A DNA stretch of 64,000 bases. It comes from Agarilytica sp045430285 (GTDB lineage Bacteria > Pseudomonadota > Gammaproteobacteria > Pseudomonadales > Cellvibrionaceae). The translations under genes and the position numbers were made by a program. Below, in pieces: positions 59,422 through 64,000 of the stretch (positions within the stretch are counted from its first letter, which is position 1; the number at the start of each line of letters is the position of its first letter). Where the stretch lies: NCBI GenBank assembly GCA_045430285.1, contig JAILXV010000002.1:372001-436000 (forward strand), read 5' to 3'. Below the pieces are notes generated by a model, which was given only the letters and a program-made list of their open reading frames with translations, was not told where the DNA came from and made no database searches.

Positions 59422-61968
59422 TTAGGTAGGATCGCTAAGCACCAGCTCACCTAGATTAATAAGCTGAGTCTCTCCGCTATTGTCATCAACACCGTCATTA
59501 TCGTTAATAATATAGACATTGCCATCGACAGTAACCGCGGCACCTTCAACCTTCTCAGCTACTAAACCACCGCGCGCGGCAAGGTCAGACATAAGGTCGC
59601 GCACCAGTGTTTTCCCGCCAATGGTATCGCCATCACTAAGGCCCGATAGGTCAACGCGGTAAAGACGCTTAATCGCAGCGTCAGGGCCACCTTGATTATC
59701 ACGCTCTAGCACCAAGAACGCTTCGCCACCCAGTGCGGTGATATCCGAAAGGCCAACCCAACCATCGTTCTGAGATTCACGCGCATCAAGCGGATAAAAT
59801 ACAAAAGACCACGTTTCTGACACGGTATTGTATATACCGATACGGGGATTGGTTTCGTCGCTCCATGCTCTCTGGAATGCGACATACACGTTATTTCCCT
59901 CTTCGGCGACACCTTCAAAACCAAAGCGAAGCTGAAGATCGTTTACGGCACTAGGTAGCGAAATAACATTTTCAATAACGCCGTTAGCATCTGTTTTGAA
60001 AATAAAATTAAGTGAGTTAATCGGACGACCTGCATCACCCATTGTACCGCTGCCTTCTGAAGCCACCCAAAAACCACCATCAGCCGCTTTCGCGATGCCC
60101 TCTGGGTCAATGTTAACGGTCTTATCAGCATTTATCATTGCGGCCAAATCAACATCATCAAACACTTCAATTCGCGCCGCATCGTCAGCGGATAAAGCAT
60201 CATCGACATCAACAGTCGTTACCGCTGCGAATACATCATCAGTGTCCATGATACGAATTTCACGACGTAAAACTGCAGGCTCACCTTCGTCTTCAACTTG
60301 AATTTCAAAAATACGATTAGAAAGAAAGAAGCTATCCTCAACGGAATAAAGGATGTCGTCGTAAATAGTGTCTGCCGCCAAGCCGGACATTGCTGACCAA
60401 GGTATTGGCGTACCATTTTCACGGTCTGCAGAAACAATGGTGGGGTATGTCAGTTCTGAATAGCTATAACGATAAATATTAATGACCGATCGCAATTTAT
60501 CGTCTCGGCTATCTTCTTCACTCGCTACGACCAGCAGGTTACGAGAAGGAATGGCTAAGCCACCCTCTGGGCCGGCAGCCGCTGGCAAAGTTTGTTTGTA
60601 TACGGGTGTTTTTGGGTCCGCTACGTCGTATACGAATACTAAACTTGAACGCTCTGAATTTACGAACAAATAGCGATCCGAGCCAAAGGTTCCTACCTCT
60701 GCATTTTCTGGTTCATTGCCTTTATTGCCAGAACGCTCATCAGGGTAATGTCCGAAACGCGCCGTCATATGATCCAAGGTGTTGCCAGCGCTCCACACCA
60801 CATTTCCGTCAAGATCAAATACAGTGAAACCTCGGCTACCGCCATCCATATCACCTTCATCTGCCGTCACGAAGTATGTACTGTTAATCCACGCAACACC
60901 GTCGGGCTCGCGCACGACATTATCTTGCGATTCACTCTGGTTGATAAACGCACCTTCTTCCGTGGCATCTATGTAAGTTAAGTCTACGTCACCCGCAGAA
61001 AAATCATTAACGATGCTGCCGTCAGTTAAATCAATCAAAATAATATGGTTATTTTCTTGAAGCGTTACAACCGCAATGTTGTTTTCATTAATGTCTACAT
61101 ATTCCGGCTCAGGGTCAGAGGGAAACAAATCAGAAATACCTGTAATGTCAACGGTGGTGGTTGTCCAGTTCGCGGGATCTGCATCAGATATGGTGGCAAT
61201 AACAAACGTACCTGCAGGTAATTGCGGCGGAACGCCTTCACCTAGATCTTCGTCTCGCTCATTTTCGATCACAATCGCCGCATAGTTTCCGTCTGGGCTA
61301 ACCGCAACAGAATCTGGCTGGCCACCCAAATCAATAATGCGCACACTTGTTTGGCTCGTAATATTAATAACTTCTAAATGACCGCCAACGGTCACAAAAT
61401 CCGTGGAGGTGTTTACACCCACCAACGCGAAATTTCCTTTCACAGCAACAGATGTAGGCTCACCTGTAAGTGACGTTGTTCCATCTGCTTGAGGGTCAGA
61501 AGGATCCGTAATATCGACAAAACCAATTTGATTTGCAGGGCTATCCGAATATATCAATGTCATTCCGTCTACAGACGCGGCAACAATCTCCGCTGCGGTT
61601 TCCGTATCGGTATCACATGTAGGATCTATTTGAGAACATACGAGAAAAGAGGCTACTCGGTTAAAGTTTTTTTCCTCGTTAAGCGTGGTTGGATTACACA
61701 CGTAAGACGTTTCAGAAATTTCTGTCGTACCTAGCGAGCCGTCTGCATCCGCATCTACGCCAGAGTCAATTTGAACACCGCCTTGGAAGCATTGCTCATG
61801 TCCCGCAGACACAGCGGACTGAGCTATCAAACTTTGAAGCCCTGATGCACCTTGTGCACCGGCGTCGCCTTGAGCACCCCGATCGCCGTCGTCGCCACTA
61901 CATGCAGATAAAAGGACTGCCGTCGACACGGCAGCGCTTAACATAAAACTGTTGTTTTTAATCGGCAT
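59422..61968 (-). CDS. Large lipoprotein with collagen-like start, beta-propeller and phytase-type esterase-like domain
   Basis: About 848 residues from the ATG at 61968 (GGGG upstream; a TTG two codons earlier is less likely). Lipobox VLLSAC, then five to six Gly-x-y triplets (GDRGAQGDAGAQGASG). A small domain with Cys at both ends follows (QCFQGGVQIDSGVDADADG ... TSYVCN). The middle (about 140-500) looks like a repeated-blade propeller of the choice-of-anchor type (TSVAVKGNFALVGV, DSVAVSPDGNYAAIVIENER). The C-terminal third fits the 'esterase-like activity of phytase' fold (VNIDPEGIAKAADGGFWVAS, RFGFEGVAEEG). Surface phosphatase or phosphodiesterase is the likely role; the substrate is unknown. 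Single gene with its own terminator. Confidence 0.82.
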   Translation of the reverse strand: MPIKNNSFMLSAAVSTAVLLSACSGDDGDRGAQGDAGAQGASGLQSLIAQSAVSAGHEQCFQGGVQIDSGVDADADGSLGTTEISETSYVCNPTTLNEEKNFNRVASFLVCSQIDPTCDTDTETAAEIVAASVDGMTLIYSDSPANQIGFVDITDPSDPQADGTTSLTGEPTSVAVKGNFALVGVNTSTDFVTVGGHLEVINITSQTSVRIIDLGGQPDSVAVSPDGNYAAIVIENERDEDLGEGVPPQLPAGTFVIATISDADPANWTTTTVDITGISDLFPSDPEPEYVDINENNIAVVTLQENNHIILIDLTDGSIVNDFSAGDVDLTYIDATEEGAFINQSESQDNVVREPDGVAWINSTYFVTADEGDMDGGSRGFTVFDLDGNVVWSAGNTLDHMTARFGHYPDERSGNKGNEPENAEVGTFGSDRYLFVNSERSSLVFVYDVADPKTPVYKQTLPAAAGPEGGLAIPSRNLLVVASEEDSRDDKLRSVINIYRYSYSELTYPTIVSADRENGTPIPWSAMSGLAADTIYDDILYSVEDSFFLSNRIFEIQVEDEGEPAVLRREIRIMDTDDVFAAVTTVDVDDALSADDAARIEVFDDVDLAAMINADKTVNIDPEGIAKAADGGFWVASEGSGTMGDAGRPINSLNFIFKTDANGVIENVISLPSAVNDLQLRFGFEGVAEEGNNVYVAFQRAWSDETNPRIGIYNTVSETWSFVFYPLDARESQNDGWVGLSDITALGGEAFLVLERDNQGGPDAAIKRLYRVDLSGLSDGDTIGGKTLVRDLMSDLAARGGLVAEKVEGAAVTVDGNVYIINDNDGVDDNSGETQLINLGELVLSDPT

Positions 61969-62133
61969 TGCCAATCCCCATTATGTGATTAAAATGAAAG
62001 AATTGGCATTTTCGGCGTCAAAAATGACGGTGGGATTACGGATTTATTTCAGTAGGATTAACATTTTATTTCGCACGTTAAATATAACACTGCTTTGTTC
62101 AGAATATTTAAGATGCTCGAAGCAATAGAAGAA

Positions 62134-63018
62134 TTAATCCACAGTGGTAATCGCAATACTGCGGATTTCATAACCCACTATTCTACCGCCGCTAAAATTA
62201 CTATCGAACTCACCCCTGCGAACCTTACGAATATGCACGGTTGTTGAGCATGTACCACTCAACGATTCTGAAACCAAAGCACCGGCACTGATCGTCACAC
62301 TCCCACTATCAAGCACACTCGGCTCGCCAACAAATGTACCGACAGCGTCATCTAAACAAGTGGTATTGGCCTCAAGTTCCACCGTCGCTAGAGAATCAAT
62401 AGAATCCCACTCAATAAGAATATCGTCTTCACTGCGACTAAAGTGAAGTGAAGACGTCTCTATAGTGGGGCTAGTAATTTCATATGCTAAAGGTAAAATC
62501 ACGACGGATTCCCGAGCCGAGGTACCTACATCGCTATTACGAAACAGCGCAACACGATATTCCCGCTCTTCGCTCACCGGTAAGCGAGCAGAGTACCAGC
62601 GTCCGTCTTCAATACTTTCTACCCGAATAAATAAAAATTCATATGATTCGCTAGGTGTGCTCGCCGCTTCAACAAACAACGCTTGCGAATCCTCCAGGGC
62701 ACTGAACCCACCAAAAATATCGTCCGTAAAAGTAAGACTCTCGATATCTGGGCCAGCGGATAACCACAATTCGTCGTCAGCAACCAACTTTACATAAGTC
62801 ACATTGGCTTCCCGATCAGCGGGAGGTTGTCCCCTCGTCAATTGAGCCTCGGCCTGAACATACCCTTCCCCGTCCGAAACCACTTGAAACAAGCTCCATA
62901 TGTCAACGGTAGCAATGGCATCAGAATGTACGGTTTCAACATTATCGTCCTCGCTGCATCCAATTAAAAATACCGATGACAGTAACCCCATGATCGTTAT
63001 AACCAGCTTCCAATTCAT
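62134..63018 (-). CDS. Putative lipoprotein, unknown function
   Basis: About 294 residues from the ATG at 63018, chosen because AAGGGAGAC lies just upstream and MNWKLVITIMGLLSSVFLIGC then gives a signal with lipobox (Cys near 21). An earlier frame start has no ribosome site and overlaps the previous gene. The mature part is beta-rich with acidic stretches; two Cys near the C-terminus (NTTCLDD, SGTCSTTV) may pair. No family recognised. It follows the outer-membrane protein gene at about 43 bp and is likely co-transcribed. Confidence 0.75.
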   Translation of the reverse strand: MNWKLVITIMGLLSSVFLIGCSEDDNVETVHSDAIATVDIWSLFQVVSDGEGYVQAEAQLTRGQPPADREANVTYVKLVADDELWLSAGPDIESLTFTDDIFGGFSALEDSQALFVEAASTPSESYEFLFIRVESIEDGRWYSARLPVSEEREYRVALFRNSDVGTSARESVVILPLAYEITSPTIETSSLHFSRSEDDILIEWDSIDSLATVELEANTTCLDDAVGTFVGEPSVLDSGSVTISAGALVSESLSGTCSTTVHIRKVRRGEFDSNFSGGRIVGYEIRSIAITTVD

Positions 63019-63061
63019 TTTGTCTCCCTTTTGTATACTTTTCATATAAGCGCCAATGTGT

Positions 63062-63589
63062 TTAGAAAGAAAATCGTGCACCAGCACTAAGAATATATAT
63101 GTCACCGCCTGAAAGGTTATCTAGGTACTTTACGTCACCATATACGGTGACTAAATCATTGACTGGCACTAGAAGTTTTAGGTCTGCGTAGGGGCTCATG
63201 TCTGTTTCACTGGCAAGCTTTCGACCAAAAAACGTTGCCTCCGTTTTTCCTTCAAAAACACCAAGGCCCAACTCTATGCCTAGCCTATCCATATATATTG
63301 GTTTCGACACCCCTGCATACCAGCCTGATACTTCTAGCTCTGAATCATTTTGATATCGAGAATCGTGAGGGCTTATATCTTTTAAACGCGCCACACCTAA
63401 ACGATAGATCAGACCATTTTCATACGCAATCGACGAATCCAGCGCATACCCTTTCTGATAGTCCCCGTTATTCACATCCACCAAACCGGCTCCAGTTTCA
63501 ACTAAAAATCGATTTTCAGCGAAAACCCCTTTCGAAACACACACCAATACACATGCAAGTAAAATATTATTTATAGTGTTTAACTTCAT
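63062..63589 (-). CDS. Small outer-membrane beta-barrel protein (OmpX/porin-family-like)
   Basis: About 175 residues from the ATG at 63589 (AGAGGG 6 bp upstream). Signal peptide LLACVLVCVSKGVFA, then alternating strands with aromatic girdles (LIYRLGVARL, LGIELGLGVFEG, VTVYGDVKYLDN) and a terminal ILSAGARFSF ending in Phe, the outer-membrane assembly signature. Probably an eight-stranded barrel. The substrate is unknown. It lies between the lipoprotein gene and the edge gene on the same strand. Confidence 0.82.
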   Translation of the reverse strand: MKLNTINNILLACVLVCVSKGVFAENRFLVETGAGLVDVNNGDYQKGYALDSSIAYENGLIYRLGVARLKDISPHDSRYQNDSELEVSGWYAGVSKPIYMDRLGIELGLGVFEGKTEATFFGRKLASETDMSPYADLKLLVPVNDLVTVYGDVKYLDNLSGGDIYILSAGARFSF

Positions 63590-63632
63590 CAACATCCCTC
63601 TGGAAAATATTCGTAATAATTGCAAGAAAAAA

Positions 63633-64000
63633 TTAGTGATGTCCACCGTGTATCACACCCATCGCTTGCAGCTGCATTTGTAACTCCGCCTGCTCCCTAT
63701 CTGGATCGGGAATACCCAACCCTTTTTTTACCAACCGCAACGTATTTTCCGTAACAATATTCGCTCGTTTTAGGAGGCTAATGGCACGCACCACTTCAGA
63801 CTTTTCATAGGGTGAAATTTTTGCTTGCTCCCAACCAACAAAAACCTTGTGAAGGTCAGAAATTCGTTGCTCATGGGCGCTGCTTTTTTTCAAAACGGAT
63901 TCAAACGCTTCGACATTAATCCCTTTATCAGTTTGATTACCGTCCGACGGAGCAAGCGTCTCAAGCGCTAGACGGGCATTCGCCAGAAGGGTTTCGACGT
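63633..64000 (-). CDS. Hypothetical protein, N-terminus beyond window
   Basis: The frame is open to the window edge, giving at least 121 C-terminal residues, mostly helical and polar: LLANARLALETLAPS, ISDLHKVFVGWEQAKISPYE, VVRAISLLKRANIVTENTLR and a His-rich end GVIHGGHH. A start inside the window is not needed and would be arbitrary. I do not recognise a family. It is the upstream neighbour of the small barrel gene, 43 bp away. Confidence 0.65.
   Translation of the reverse strand, partial: VETLLANARLALETLAPSDGNQTDKGINVEAFESVLKKSSAHEQRISDLHKVFVGWEQAKISPYEKSEVVRAISLLKRANIVTENTLRLVKKGLGIPDPDREQAELQMQLQAMGVIHGGHH

Overview
The window looks like a chromosomal segment of a free-living marine gammaproteobacterium, probably Cellvibrionales-like. 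This is an inference from overall character: large secreted esterases with Pro/Thr linkers, a PEP-CTERM-type exopolysaccharide (EPS) locus, ergothioneine genes and a chromosomal integron cassette array. No rRNA or tRNA gene is visible to fix the taxonomy.

Region 1 (1-30.7 kb) is an EPS locus. A long leftward operon runs rfbA-rfbC-rfbD-rfbB (dTDP-L-rhamnose), a Wza-like export lipoprotein, a Wzz/GumC-like chain-length protein and an outer-membrane barrel. A 59-residue PEP-CTERM-like miniprotein and a polyprenyl-phosphate sugar transferase, cut by the window edge, follow. The export, chain-length and barrel trio resembles exosortase (XrtA/PEP-CTERM) EPS loci; no exosortase gene is in view. Rightward from 9.7 kb are family 2 and family 4 glycosyltransferases, two Gfo/Idh/MocA-type enzymes (one fused to an SDR epimerase), a DegT aminotransferase, acyltransferases, a DsbA-like protein, a GMC oxidoreductase and SDRs, then a PQQ-dependent dehydrogenase/cytochrome c lipoprotein. 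These would make, decorate and export a rhamnose-containing polymer. No Wzx or Wzy is seen here.

Region 2 (30.9-47.8 kb) is a visibly AT-richer integron cassette array lying entirely on the minus strand, with 17 recognisable attC sites and no integrase gene in the window, so it is CALIN-like as seen. Cassettes encode a LysE-type exporter, three related small secreted proteins, a GNAT acetyltransferase, a protein of six near-identical 17-residue repeats, an LRR protein, small unknowns and a Bacteroidota-like Lgt. Six cassettes have no convincing gene; they fall into two sequence families (A with four copies, B with two) that keep short motifs and inverted repeats. Between 32.4 and 41.1 kb the array is broken by a large Zn-phospholipase-C-like coiled-coil protein, gene fragments (ParE, VOC, a RAYT transposase) and two IS3-family elements. 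One IS sits inside the RAYT pseudogene and the other inside an attC. Each IS has a single nonsense codon in orfB.

Region 3 (47.8-64 kb) carries two paralogous secreted double-esterase proteins with similar upstream regions, a FAH-family hydrolase, a LysR regulator and an egtB-egtD-phzF-like operon. It ends with a phytase-like lipoprotein and a lipoprotein/outer-membrane-protein group cut by the right edge.
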